Positions 19,142 to 28,202 of a stretch of DNA of 64,000 bases are shown piece by piece. The notes beneath the pieces are model-generated. The model saw nothing but the letters and a program-made list of their open reading frames with translations, ran no database searches and was not told the origin of the DNA. The position numbers and the translations under genes are program-made. The DNA is from CALHVR01 sp963528625. Lineage in GTDB: Bacteria; Fusobacteriota; Fusobacteriia; Fusobacteriales; Leptotrichiaceae. Numbering within the stretch: position 1 is the stretch's first letter; the number at the start of each line of letters is the position of its first letter. The DNA lies in NCBI GenBank assembly GCA_963528625.1, contig CAURVQ010000001.1:36404-100403 (forward strand), written 5' to 3'.

Positions 19142-20062
19142 ATGTCAATATTAGTTTTTGGACATAAAAATCCAGATACAGATACAATATGTTCAGCATT
19201 AGCTTATGCAAATTTAAAAAATATTTTAGGGATGGAAGCCAAAGCAGTAAGGCTTGGAGAATTAAATGAAGAAACTAAATTTGTATTAAATTATTTTGGA
19301 GTAGAAGCTCCAGAATTGATAAAAACGGTAGCAGGAAATGAAGTAATTTTAGTAGATCATAATGAAAGAACTCAAACAGCAGATGGTTTTGAAGAGGCAA
19401 AAGTGTTAGAATTAGTAGATCATCATAGAATTTCTAATTTTAATGTGGATGAACCTTTATTGGTAAGAATGGCACCGGTTGGATGTACAGCGACAATTAT
19501 TTTAAATTTATATAAAGAAAATAATTTAGTTCCAGCAAAAAAAATAGCGGGACTTATGTTAAGTGCAATAATTTCTGATACATTGTTATTTAAGTCTCCA
19601 ACTTGTACTGAATTAGATGTTAAAGCTGGAAAAGAGTTAGCAGAACTAGCAGAAGTAAATTTAGAAGAGTATGGTCTTGAAATGTTAAAAGCAGGGACAG
19701 CATTAGGAAATAAAACAGAAGCTGAACTTTTAAATATGGATATGAAAATATTTGAAATTGATGGCCAAAAAATAGGGGTAGGTCAAGTAAATACTGCTAA
19801 TGAAACAGAAGTTTTAGAAAGAAAAGAAGCATTATTAAAAGAAATTGATGCGATTATAGCTAAAGAAGGGTTAAAATTCTTTATGTTTGTAATAACTAAT
19901 ATTTTAACAAATGATTCAATTTCTTTAATTTCCGGTGATGCCGATGTTATAATAGAAAAAGCATTTGGTGTTAAGATTGAAAATAAAGAAGCAATATTAA
20001 AAGGAGTAGTTTCAAGAAAAAAACAAATAATCCCTCCAATAACAAAAGCAATTCAAAACTAA
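19142..20062 (+). CDS. ppaC: Manganese-dependent inorganic pyrophosphatase (family II)
   Basis: Hydrolyses pyrophosphate from biosynthetic reactions. The 306-residue protein is a DHH-family enzyme: GHKNPDTDTICSA at the N-terminus gives His and two Asp metal ligands, VDHNER and ELVDHHRISNF the further DHH site, and a C-terminal DHHA2 domain ends in SRKKQIIPP, the substrate-binding motif. Divergent from thrC; the strong AGGAGG ribosome binding site precedes the ATG. Confidence 0.96.
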   Translation: MSILVFGHKNPDTDTICSALAYANLKNILGMEAKAVRLGELNEETKFVLNYFGVEAPELIKTVAGNEVILVDHNERTQTADGFEEAKVLELVDHHRISNFNVDEPLLVRMAPVGCTATIILNLYKENNLVPAKKIAGLMLSAIISDTLLFKSPTCTELDVKAGKELAELAEVNLEEYGLEMLKAGTALGNKTEAELLNMDMKIFEIDGQKIGVGQVNTANETEVLERKEALLKEIDAIIAKEGLKFFMFVITNILTNDSISLISGDADVIIEKAFGVKIENKEAILKGVVSRKKQIIPPITKAIQN

Positions 20063-20083
20063 TAAGAATTGAGGGAAAGAAAA

Positions 20084-20437
20084 ATGTCAATAATACAATT
20101 AAGAAAAAGACAAGAGCCTGAAATATTATTTGGAATAAAATTGCCTATAATTGCGATGAATCTATATAAAGAAATTAAAAATTTTAAAATTGCCTATGAA
20201 GTTTTTAGAGAAACATTTAATATAAAAGAAAATAGATTAATAAATATTGTTGAAGTTAGAGATAAAGACGATAATCCAGGATTAGTTTTAGTAATTTATA
20301 ATAATTTTGTAACAGAAAAAGAGCGACTAAGAATGAATTTAGAAATTGAAAGTTTTAATTTTAACATATTTGAGCTTGATTATAATCATAAAATTGATAT
20401 TGAAGAGATAGTAATTAGAGTAAAAAATATATATTAG
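20084..20437 (+). CDS. Small protein of unknown function
   Basis: A 117-residue soluble protein with mixed charged and hydrophobic sequence, no signal peptide, no membrane helix and no motif I recognise. The pattern of alternating hydrophobic strands (LINIVEVRDKDDNPGLVLVIYNN) suggests an alpha/beta fold. GAGGG at 20071-20075 sets the ATG at 20084; the frame opens at a TTG at 20069. It lies between ppaC and a cyclophilin gene in the same direction with gaps of about 20 nt, so the three are likely co-transcribed. Confidence 0.65.
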   Translation: MSIIQLRKRQEPEILFGIKLPIIAMNLYKEIKNFKIAYEVFRETFNIKENRLINIVEVRDKDDNPGLVLVIYNNFVTEKERLRMNLEIESFNFNIFELDYNHKIDIEEIVIRVKNIY

Positions 20438-20452
20438 AAAGGATAAAATTGT

Positions 20453-21178
20453 ATGAAAAAAAGATTATTTGGAATAATTGTGGCAATGTTATTAATATTT
20501 TCTATTGGAAATACAGCTACAAATGCTGGAAAAGTGTTACAACAAGTGGGGAAAGAACAAGCTAAAAAAATTTCTAAAGAAGAAAAAGCTAAAGAAAGAG
20601 AAATAAAAAAAGCAGAAAAAAATGAAACTAAAACTATAAAAAATTTCAAAAAAACTATGAAAGAATATGAATTAGAAGCAGTAATTAAAACAAATAAAGG
20701 AGATATAAAAGTATTTTTATATCCAGAAGCTGCACCTGTAAATGTAGCTAATTTTGTATATCTTGCACAACATAAATTTTATAATGGACTAAAATTTCAT
20801 AGAGTAATATCAAATGTATTAGCACAAGGTGGAGATCCAGAAGGAACAGGAGTAGGAGATCCGGGGTATACATTAAACGATGAAATTGTAGATTGGTTGA
20901 ATTTTGATGAACCTGGAATATTAGCAATGGCAAATAGTGGTCCAAATACAAATGGAAGTCAATTTTTCTTAACAGTTACTTCATTACCACAATTAAATGA
21001 AAAATATACTGTTATTGGTGGAATTGCATCAAGAGAAGATTTAAGTGTTATAAGAGTGTTGAGACAAGATGATGTAATTTTAGGAATTGATATTTTAGGA
21101 AATAAAGTAAATACATTTTTAAATAATTTTACTGAAGAAGTAAAAGATTGGGATAGTAGATATACTGGAAGAAAATAG
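20453..21178 (+). CDS. Exported cyclophilin-type peptidyl-prolyl isomerase
   Basis: A 241-residue protein with an N-terminal signal sequence (KKRLFGIIVAMLLIFSIGNTATNA), a Lys/Glu-rich linker to about residue 75, then a compact cyclophilin domain. Domain landmarks are FHRVISNVLAQGGDPEGTGVG, LAMANSGPNTNGSQFFLTV and YTVIGGI, covering the catalytic Arg and the Gln/Phe pocket. It likely assists folding outside the cytoplasm. The ribosome binding site is GAAAGGA. Confidence 0.92.
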   Translation: MKKRLFGIIVAMLLIFSIGNTATNAGKVLQQVGKEQAKKISKEEKAKEREIKKAEKNETKTIKNFKKTMKEYELEAVIKTNKGDIKVFLYPEAAPVNVANFVYLAQHKFYNGLKFHRVISNVLAQGGDPEGTGVGDPGYTLNDEIVDWLNFDEPGILAMANSGPNTNGSQFFLTVTSLPQLNEKYTVIGGIASREDLSVIRVLRQDDVILGIDILGNKVNTFLNNFTEEVKDWDSRYTGRK

Positions 21179-21248
21179 TATAAATATAAGAAAATTAAGA
21201 TATTTTATAAAAATTTAAAATTATTTATAATTTATTTAGTTATAATAA

Positions 21249-21294
21249 AACCTTCAAATTATATAGTCATTAATTGATATATAAATTGAAGGTT
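21249..21294. terminator. Bidirectional terminator between the cyclophilin gene and nrdE
   Basis: AACCTTCAA and TTGAAGGTT arms, extended by TTATATA/TATATAA around one mismatch, form a stem of about 17 bp with a 12-nt loop. T-runs on the 3' side and A-runs on the 5' side allow use from both converging genes. Confidence 0.85.
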
Positions 21295-21315
21295 ATTTTT
21301 TATTTTTTGAAATTT

Positions 21316-23415
21316 TTATACAGAACAACTAATACATTCTTCAATAGTAGCTTTTCTCGTTCTTGTATAGTACAATGATTTTAATCCTAATTTATGAGCA
21401 TAGATGTATAATCTTGATAAATCTCTTGTAGTGTCAGTACTTTTTGTGTACAAAATTGTAGAAATCCCTTGATCTACATGTCTTTGAATAACAGAAATTA
21501 ATTTTAAAATATTTTTTTGATCCATGTCATATGCAGATTTATAAAAGAAGAAATTATCATTTGTTAAATATGGCATAGGGTAGAATGTCGTACTATCTCC
21601 ATATTCTCTCACTTCTATCGTGTCAACAACAGGCATTACAGATGCAGTTGAGTTCATAATATATGAAGTAGATTGATTTGGGGCGATAGCCATTCTATAT
21701 GCGTTATAAATACCGTGTTCCATAACTTCTGCTTTTAAGCTTTCCCAATCTTCTTTTGTAGGAATATAAATTCCCTCAAATAAAGTTTTAACTTTTTCAG
21801 TTTGTGGTAAGAAATCTTTTTCTATATATTTATTGAAATAATTTCCATTTGCATATTCCGATTTTTCAAATTCTTTAAATGTTTCTTTTCTTTCTTTGGC
21901 GATTTCCATCGATCTTTCTAAAGAATAATAATTTACCATCATAAAGAATACATTACAAAAATCTAAAGCTTCACGACTTTCATACATAATATAATTTTTA
22001 GCAAAGAATCCGTGTAAATTCATAGCTCCTAATCCTACGCTATGTAGTTCATCATTTGCTTTTTTTATTGTAGGGACAACATCAATACTCGTTAAATCAG
22101 ATACCATTGTTAATGAATCAATAGCAGCTTTTGTAGCTTCTTTAATTCTTTTGTTTTCCATAACAGTTGCAATATTTAACGAACCTAAATTACAAGAAAT
22201 TCCTCTTCTTAAAGTGTCTTCTTCGTAATAAGGGTTAATATCAGAAATTTCAGATAATTGCATAATTTCTGTACATAAGTTTGAGAATTTAATGTCTCCA
22301 ATTTCTTTTAAGGCATGCTCTTTATTTGCATTATCTTTAAAGAATAAGTAAGGATAACCACTTTCTTTTTGTGATTGAGATATTTTAACTAATAATTCTC
22401 TAGCATTTATTTTTTTCTTTTTAACATTAGGATTATCAATTAATTTTTCATACATTTCGTTCATATCCATATCATCTAAATATTTGCCGTATTCTAAGAA
22501 AACAGTATGAGGATAGAAAATGTAACAAACTTCATCTTGTTCGGCTAATTCCATAAATTTATCGGGAATTATAACTCCAGTTGATAAAGTTTTAATTCTT
22601 ATTTTTTCGTCAACATTTATTTTTTTAGAGTCTAAAAATTCATTGATATCAGCGTGAAAGACATTAAGGTAAACAGCACCAGCACCAGCTCTTTGACCTA
22701 ATTGATTTGCATAAGAGAAAATATCTTCTAATATTTTCATAATTGGTAAAACACCAGAAGCTCTACCATCAACGCCTTTTATAGCTTCACTTCTTGCTCT
22801 AATTTTTGATAAATTTATAGAAACTCCTCCACCAAGTGAAGATAATTTCATTGCAGAATCAAAAATGTAACCAATTCCACTTAAATTATCTCCCATTTCA
22901 TCTAAGAAACAAGAAACTAATTCACCTGAACGTTTTTTTCCAGAATTTAAAAATGTAGGAGTTGCAGGTTGATACTCTTGATTAATTAACATTAATGCGT
23001 ATTCTTTTGCTTTCTCTAAATCTCCTTGAGCTAAATAAAGTGATACAATAGCAATTCTATCTTCGTATCTTTCTAAGAATTTATTTTCAGTATCATCTTT
23101 TAAAGCATAACTTTGATAAAATTTAGAAGCACTCATAAATGAAGCAAATCTAAATTTTTTATCATAAACTAATTTGAAAACTTCTTTAATTTCTTCGTGT
23201 GTATACATTTGATAAAAATCGATATAGTAATCATTTTTTATTAAATATTTTATTTTTTCTCTTAAATTATGAAAGAATACCGTATTTTTATTTACATAAT
23301 CAACAAAATAAGAATAAACAGCTTCTTTATCTTTTTCTAGTTGAAAATCATCTCCATTTTTTACCATTATTTCATTATTTAAGTATATCCATTTTTTTGT
23401 TTTATTTTTAGCCAT
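21316..23415 (-). CDS. nrdE: Class Ib ribonucleoside-diphosphate reductase, catalytic subunit NrdE
   Basis: Reduces ribonucleoside diphosphates to deoxy forms together with NrdF. 699 residues, the usual class Ib length. Visible: the N-terminal cysteine of the redox pair in GELVSCFLDEMGDN, the thiyl-radical cysteine in SNLCTEIMQ, PNQSTSYIMNSTASV (dNDP phosphate site) and the C-terminal shuttle pair Cys694-x-x-Cys697 (EECISCSV). Its start overlaps the nrdI stop by one nucleotide (TAATG). The radical subunit gene nrdF is about 10 kb away on the other strand. Confidence 0.97.
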   Translation of the reverse strand: MAKNKTKKWIYLNNEIMVKNGDDFQLEKDKEAVYSYFVDYVNKNTVFFHNLREKIKYLIKNDYYIDFYQMYTHEEIKEVFKLVYDKKFRFASFMSASKFYQSYALKDDTENKFLERYEDRIAIVSLYLAQGDLEKAKEYALMLINQEYQPATPTFLNSGKKRSGELVSCFLDEMGDNLSGIGYIFDSAMKLSSLGGGVSINLSKIRARSEAIKGVDGRASGVLPIMKILEDIFSYANQLGQRAGAGAVYLNVFHADINEFLDSKKINVDEKIRIKTLSTGVIIPDKFMELAEQDEVCYIFYPHTVFLEYGKYLDDMDMNEMYEKLIDNPNVKKKKINARELLVKISQSQKESGYPYLFFKDNANKEHALKEIGDIKFSNLCTEIMQLSEISDINPYYEEDTLRRGISCNLGSLNIATVMENKRIKEATKAAIDSLTMVSDLTSIDVVPTIKKANDELHSVGLGAMNLHGFFAKNYIMYESREALDFCNVFFMMVNYYSLERSMEIAKERKETFKEFEKSEYANGNYFNKYIEKDFLPQTEKVKTLFEGIYIPTKEDWESLKAEVMEHGIYNAYRMAIAPNQSTSYIMNSTASVMPVVDTIEVREYGDSTTFYPMPYLTNDNFFFYKSAYDMDQKNILKLISVIQRHVDQGISTILYTKSTDTTRDLSRLYIYAHKLGLKSLYYTRTRKATIEECISCSV

Positions 23416-23789
23416 TATCCAATCTCCTCTACATATTTAATATATTCATTTACTTGAATTTGTGTTCCAGATAATTCAAATTTCATCCCTAATGGAATAC
23501 CAAACTCTTTACTAACTTTATCGGCAGCCAAAGCAAAATATATTCCCCAATTCATATTTCCACTTGAACTAACAGATTTTATATATTTACTGTTTTCAGC
23601 ATTTAATAAAAAATTTCTTGTACTTTCAGCGACTTCTCCAATTTTAGTAGTAAATATTATTAAATGTCCTTCATTTTCTATTTTTAATTCGGGATTAATT
23701 TTAATAAAAATCCAATCTTCTTTTATTTTTTTTATTTTATTAATAAATCTTTCAACATTTCCTGTTTTTGAGTCATAATAGATATACAC
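23415..23789 (-). CDS. nrdI: Ribonucleotide reductase flavodoxin NrdI
   Basis: Flavodoxin-like protein that supplies the oxidant for assembling the manganese-tyrosyl radical of NrdF. The 124-residue protein has the FMN phosphate region YYDSKTGNVERF, the TTKIGEVAE loop and SSSGNMNWGIYFALAADKVS, all typical of NrdI rather than electron-transfer flavodoxins. Directly coupled to nrdE, and 86 nt downstream of nrdH with a terminator-like hairpin between them. Confidence 0.93.
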   Translation of the reverse strand: MYIYYDSKTGNVERFINKIKKIKEDWIFIKINPELKIENEGHLIIFTTKIGEVAESTRNFLLNAENSKYIKSVSSSGNMNWGIYFALAADKVSKEFGIPLGMKFELSGTQIQVNEYIKYVEEIG

Positions 23790-23821
23790 GATAACTCACT
23801 CCTATAAATTTTTTGTTTTAT

Positions 23822-23850
23822 AAAAAGAAAAACACCCTAAAAAATAGGGC
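23822..23850 (-). terminator. Hairpin with U-tract between nrdH and nrdI
   Basis: On the minus strand CCCTA and TAGGG (+ strand 23849-23845 and 23839-23835) form a 5-bp stem over five T, followed by TGTTTTTCTTTTT. It looks like an intrinsic terminator placed inside the nrdHIE series, so it may limit read-through into nrdI-nrdE. Confidence 0.65.
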
Positions 23851-23875
23851 TTATTAAAACATACTATTTATAAAT

Positions 23876-24115
23876 TTATAACATAGATATAATTTCATTC
23901 AATTCTTCAAGTTTAAATCCCATTGTTCTTTTGATTTCTTCTTCTCCATCAACTAAAATTACTGTTGGAACAGTTCTAACTCTAAATTTCATAGCCATTT
24001 CCGGATTGTCAAAAGCATTAATTCTTTCGTAAGATACTCCATTTTTTTCCAATAATTCTGATACCATTGCACAAGGATTACAATCATTTTTTTCAAATTT
24101 AATTAACTTTTTCAT
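23876..24115 (-). CDS. nrdH: Thioredoxin-fold redoxin, NrdH-like
   Basis: A 79-residue small redoxin with the redox motif Cys-Asn-Pro-Cys close to the N-terminus and TVPTVILVDG carrying the cis-proline. By position upstream of nrdI-nrdE it is the likely electron donor to NrdE. The motif is CNPC rather than the more usual CVQC/CMQC of NrdH, so it could be a general mini-thioredoxin. The frame opens at 24130, but the GAAAGG inside that extension looks like the ribosome binding site for the ATG at 24115. Confidence 0.75.
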   Translation of the reverse strand: MKKLIKFEKNDCNPCAMVSELLEKNGVSYERINAFDNPEMAMKFRVRTVPTVILVDGEEEIKRTMGFKLEELNEIISML

Positions 24116-24202
24116 TTTTTTGCCTTTCATTTGATTAGTATATGTTTTTATTTAAAATAAAAAATACACTTAAAATATTTATTGTTTTGTTTTTATAGTT
24201 TT

Positions 24203-24218
24203 ACACAATATATTGTGT
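24203..24218. promoter_or_regulatory. NrdR box upstream of nrdH
   Basis: ACACAATATATTGTGT is a perfect 16-bp palindrome that agrees with the NrdR-box consensus acaCwAtATaTwGtgt. NrdR represses ribonucleotide reductase genes when dATP is plentiful. It lies 88 bp upstream of the nrdH start. A degenerate second copy (about 24235-24250, core CATATTTAG) is offset by about 32 bp, the three-turn spacing expected for paired NrdR sites. Confidence 0.8.
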
Positions 24219-24391
24219 ATATGTTTTTTGAAATTCAACATATTTAGTATATTATAAAATTTAAAAATTTTCAATATTTTTTTTCTCAAAATAAAATTAT
24301 ATTCTATTTTTAATCACAATTTTTCATATTTAGAGCATAATATATATATTATATAATCATACTATTTATAACATAAATGAAATATATTTAT

Positions 24392-24421
24392 TTGTATTTT
24401 CAAGTAAAATTGTGATATAAT
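24392..24421 (+). promoter_or_regulatory. Extended -10 promoter of metH
   Basis: TTGTAT at 24392-24397, 18-bp spacer, TATAAT at 24416-24421 with TG at 24413-24414 (extended -10). The leader is only about 25 nt, so no riboswitch fits between the promoter and the start codon. Confidence 0.7.
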
Positions 24422-24451
24422 AGGAAAAGTTATAAAAATAGGAGGAAAAAA

Positions 24452-27400
24452 TTGGTAGAACACAAAGATATTACATATAAAGAATCGTATGAGAACTTAA
24501 AAAAAGATTTAGGAAATAAAATTGTTATGCTTGACGGAGCGATGGGAACGATGTTACAAGCAGAAAATCTTACTTCAAATGATTTTGGGGGAGAAAAATA
24601 TGAGGGATGTAATGATTATTTAGTATTAACAAAACCAGATGTAATAAAAAAAATACATAAAAAATATTTACAAGCAGGAAGCGATATTATAGAAACAAAC
24701 ACTTTTGGTGCATTAGATATTGTTTTACACGATTATGGACTTGAAGATAAAGCTTTTGAGATGAACAAAAAAGCAGCAGAAATTGTAAATGAAGCAATAA
24801 AAGAGTATAGAGAAGAAAATCCAGAAAAAACGCGTAATTTATATGTTGCTGGAGCTATTGGACCTTCAAATAAATCAATAAGTGTTACAGGAGGAGTTAC
24901 ATTTGATGAGTTAATTCATTCTTACTACACAGCAACTTCAGGATTACTAGCTGGAGGAGTTGATTTAATATTATTTGAAACAATACAAGATACAAGAAAT
25001 TTGAAAGCTGCTTATTTAGGATTACAAAAAGCTATGAATGAAAATTATCATGTGCCGTTAATGTTATCATTTACGATAGAAAGTACAGGAACGACACTTG
25101 CCGGACAAACAGCAGATGCGTTTTATTATGCTGTAAATCATATGAATCCACTGTCAATAGGACTTAACTGTGCAACAGGACCGGAATTTATGACGCAATT
25201 TTTAAAAAAATTAAATGAAGTGTCAAATACTTATATTTCAGTTTATCCAAATGCAGGGCTTCCAAATGAAGAGGGTAAATATGAGGAAACTCCAGTGACA
25301 TTGGCAGAAAAGATAGAGCCGTTTTTTAAAAATGGTTATTTGAATATTGTTGGAGGATGTTGTGGGACAACACCTGAATTTATTAAAAAAATAAAAGAAA
25401 AAGCTGAAAAATATGAGCCAAGAGAAGTAGATAAAAATAAAAATGAAAATGCGTTAAGTGGACTTATTTCGTTAGAAGTTCCAAAAGATAGACCGATATA
25501 TGTTGGAGAAAGAACGAATGTTATTGGTTCTCGTATTTTTAAAAACTTAATTGCCTCAGAACAGTTTGATGAAGCTACAGAAATTGCAAGATTGCAAATA
25601 AAGGGAGATGCAGATGTTATAGATATTTGTCTTGCAAATCCTGATAGAGATGAATTAAGCGATATGAAAAACTTTTTAGAACAAGTAGCTAAATTTGCAA
25701 AAATACCGATAATGTTAGATTCGACAGATATAAAAGTTATAGAAGAAGGACTTAAATATTTACAAGGTAAGGGAATTATAAATTCAATTAATTTAGAAGA
25801 TGGTGAAGAAAAATTTGATAAAATGGCAAAAATTATCAAAAAATATGGAGCAGCAGTTGTTGTCGGATTAATTGATGAAGAAGGAATGGCAGTTTCGCTT
25901 GAAAAAAAATTAGCTGTAGCGAGAAGAAGTTATAAATTGTTGACTGAAAAATATGGAATTGATGAAAGAGATATAATTTTTGATACATTAGTTTTCCCAG
26001 TTGCAACGGGAGATCAAAAATATATTGGATCAGCAACAGCTACGATTGAAGCAATTAGAGAAATAAAAAAAGAAATGCCAAATGTAAAAACAATTTTAGG
26101 TGTAAGTAATATTTCGTTTGGATTGCCGTTAGCTGGGAGAGAAGTATTAAATTCGTATTATATGCAAAAAGCTTATGAAGCAGGACTTGATTTTGGTATC
26201 GTAAATACAGAAAAACTTATTCCAATTAAAGATATTTCTAATAAAGAAAAAGAATTGTCAGAAAATTTATTATTTAATACAAATGATGACACAGTAGCTG
26301 AATTTGTTGCGTTTTATAGAGAAAAGAAAGGTGTACAGAAAACAGTAGATGTTTCAACTTTAACGACGGAAGAGAGAGTTGCTAAACTTGTAGTTGAAGG
26401 AAGTAAAAAAGATTTACATCAATTACTAGATGTTTTACTTGAAAAATATAAACCACTTGATATAATTAATGGGCCTTTAATGGACGGAATGGACGAGGTT
26501 GGAAGATTATTTAATAATAATGATTTAATTGTTGCGGAAGTATTACAAAGTGCAGAAGTGATGAAAGCGTCTGTTTCTTATTTAGAGCAGTTTATGGAAA
26601 AATCGGATGCATCTCAAAAAGGTACAGTTATAATGGCTACAGTTAAGGGAGATGTTCACGATATTGGTAAAAACTTAGTTGGAATAATTATTGGAAATAA
26701 TGGATATAATGTTATAGATTTAGGAATAAATACTCCAGCTGAGAAAATTAGAGAAGCAATAATTGAACATAAAGCTGATTTTGTTGGTATGTCAGGACTT
26801 TTAGTAAAATCTGCTATGGAAATGGTAAATACAGTAGGAGTATTAAAAGAAGCTGGTATTGATATACCGATATTTGTTGGAGGAGCGGCATTGACAGAAA
26901 AATTTACTGTAAATAAAATAGAACCTTCATACAAAAATAATATTGTTATATATTCTAAAGATGCGATGACGGCTTTAGCTGATCTTAATAAAATGATAGA
27001 CGCTGAAAAATTTGAAGAATTTAAAGCTTACTTACAAAAAAGAAGAGATTTATTATTAGTTAAGAGCGAAGAAGAGTTAGCTAAATTAGATGTAAGACAG
27101 TCAGTTAGTTCGATAAAAGATCAGGATGGAGATTTTGATTTTTCAAAAGTAGAATTACCAAAATATAATTTTGAGAAAATTTATAAGCCTGAAACTTTAA
27201 ATAGACAAATTATAACAAATATAAGTGCAAAAGAAGTGTTTAAATACTTAAATCTTCAAATGTTAATTGGAAAACATTTGGGACTTAAAAGTGTTGTAAA
27301 TAATTTACTTGAGCAAGGAGATGAAAGAGTTACAAAAATTTACAATGAAATAATTGACATTATAAATCATGGAGATGAATATTTTGATATAAAAGCCGTT

Positions 27401-27955
27401 TATAAATATTTCCCAACAAGAAAAAATGGAGAAAAAATAGAAGTGTTATCGGATGACTTACAAACAGTTATAGAGATATTTGAATTTCCAAGACAAAAAT
27501 TTGGTAAATATTATTCATTAAATGATTATATTTCGCCAGAAGGAATTGATTATATGGGCTTATTTGTTGTAAGTGCGGGAGAAAAATCTCGTCTAGCATC
27601 AAATGAACTTATGGAAAAAGGGGAATTTTATAGAGGACATTTAGTGAATTCGGTAGGACTTGAAATTGCTGAAGCGACAGCAGAGTATATTCATAGAATT
27701 ATGAGAGAAGATGTAGGTATTTTTGATCCAGCTGATATAACTCAAGATGAAATATTCAAATCAAAATATCAAGGAACTCGTTATTCGTTTGGGTATCCTG
27801 CTTGTCCTGATTTAAGCGATCAAGAAAAATTATTCAAGTTGTTAAAACCGGAAACTTATGGAATTAAATTGACAGAAGGGTATATGATGTATCCGGAAGC
27901 TTCGGTAAGTGCGATTGTATTTTCACAACCATTTACAAAATATTTTAATATATAA
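24452..27955 (+). CDS. metH: Cobalamin-dependent methionine synthase
   Basis: Transfers a methyl group from methyltetrahydrofolate to homocysteine through methylcobalamin. The 1167 residues contain all four modules: homocysteine domain (about 1-330) with zinc ligands Cys240, Cys303 and Cys304 (GGCCGTTP); pterin-binding domain (about 345-620, VGERTNVIGSR); cobalamin cap and binding domain (about 650-880) with His736 in DVHDIGKN; and a reactivation domain ending in the AdoMet motif GYPACPD near residue 1114. The start is TTG at 24452, 6 nt after AGGAGG; no ATG is close by. Its presence implies a cobalamin supply. Confidence 0.97.
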   Translation: MVEHKDITYKESYENLKKDLGNKIVMLDGAMGTMLQAENLTSNDFGGEKYEGCNDYLVLTKPDVIKKIHKKYLQAGSDIIETNTFGALDIVLHDYGLEDKAFEMNKKAAEIVNEAIKEYREENPEKTRNLYVAGAIGPSNKSISVTGGVTFDELIHSYYTATSGLLAGGVDLILFETIQDTRNLKAAYLGLQKAMNENYHVPLMLSFTIESTGTTLAGQTADAFYYAVNHMNPLSIGLNCATGPEFMTQFLKKLNEVSNTYISVYPNAGLPNEEGKYEETPVTLAEKIEPFFKNGYLNIVGGCCGTTPEFIKKIKEKAEKYEPREVDKNKNENALSGLISLEVPKDRPIYVGERTNVIGSRIFKNLIASEQFDEATEIARLQIKGDADVIDICLANPDRDELSDMKNFLEQVAKFAKIPIMLDSTDIKVIEEGLKYLQGKGIINSINLEDGEEKFDKMAKIIKKYGAAVVVGLIDEEGMAVSLEKKLAVARRSYKLLTEKYGIDERDIIFDTLVFPVATGDQKYIGSATATIEAIREIKKEMPNVKTILGVSNISFGLPLAGREVLNSYYMQKAYEAGLDFGIVNTEKLIPIKDISNKEKELSENLLFNTNDDTVAEFVAFYREKKGVQKTVDVSTLTTEERVAKLVVEGSKKDLHQLLDVLLEKYKPLDIINGPLMDGMDEVGRLFNNNDLIVAEVLQSAEVMKASVSYLEQFMEKSDASQKGTVIMATVKGDVHDIGKNLVGIIIGNNGYNVIDLGINTPAEKIREAIIEHKADFVGMSGLLVKSAMEMVNTVGVLKEAGIDIPIFVGGAALTEKFTVNKIEPSYKNNIVIYSKDAMTALADLNKMIDAEKFEEFKAYLQKRRDLLLVKSEEELAKLDVRQSVSSIKDQDGDFDFSKVELPKYNFEKIYKPETLNRQIITNISAKEVFKYLNLQMLIGKHLGLKSVVNNLLEQGDERVTKIYNEIIDIINHGDEYFDIKAVYKYFPTRKNGEKIEVLSDDLQTVIEIFEFPRQKFGKYYSLNDYISPEGIDYMGLFVVSAGEKSRLASNELMEKGEFYRGHLVNSVGLEIAEATAEYIHRIMREDVGIFDPADITQDEIFKSKYQGTRYSFGYPACPDLSDQEKLFKLLKPETYGIKLTEGYMMYPEASVSAIVFSQPFTKYFNI

Positions 27956-27963
27956 TAACAATT

Positions 27964-28000
27964 ACTCTCATGTAGTTATCAAACTATTTGGGAGTTTTTT
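27964..28000 (+). terminator. Intrinsic terminator after metH
   Basis: ACTCTCATGTAGTT and AACTATTTGGGAGT pair with two G-U pairs and one mismatch over a short loop, and the 3' arm runs into TTTTTT. Confidence 0.8.
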
Positions 28001-28137
28001 ATATTCTTTTTTTTTATTGTTATAGTTGCTTTAAACTTAGAATAAATAAGATTTGTTATAAAATAATTAATGAATTTAATAAAGAGAATGGAAATATATT
28101 TTATAAATTTTGGATATATAAAAATCAGTTTTTTTAA

Positions 28138-28167
28138 TTGCTAATATATAAAAAATTATGTTATAAT
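28138..28167 (+). promoter_or_regulatory. Extended -10 promoter of the PASTA-rsgA-rpe operon
   Basis: TTGCTA at 28138-28143, 18-bp spacer, TATAAT at 28162-28167, with TG at 28159-28160. It lies about 36 nt upstream of the first start codon. Confidence 0.7.
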
Positions 28168-28202
28168 ACTATTAAAGAAAAAATTTGAGGTGAAAAAGAA
28201 AA

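Larger units (their letters stand above)
24116..24451. other. Divergent intergenic region between nrdH and metH
   Basis: This 336-bp gap has no gene. It holds the NrdR box on the nrdH side and the metH promoter on the other side. The middle (about 24255-24390) is very AT-rich with no open frame, no hairpin with a T-tract and no recognisable S-box or cobalamin riboswitch. On the minus strand TTGAAT near 24241-24236 may be the -35 of nrdH, which would place the NrdR box over the -10 element. Confidence 0.6.

Noticed and set aside
24250..24451. S-adenosylmethionine or cobalamin riboswitch upstream of metH
   Set aside because: The promoter lies about 30 nt before the start codon and the upstream DNA has no conserved stems or a terminator hairpin, so there is no room or structure for a leader riboswitch.
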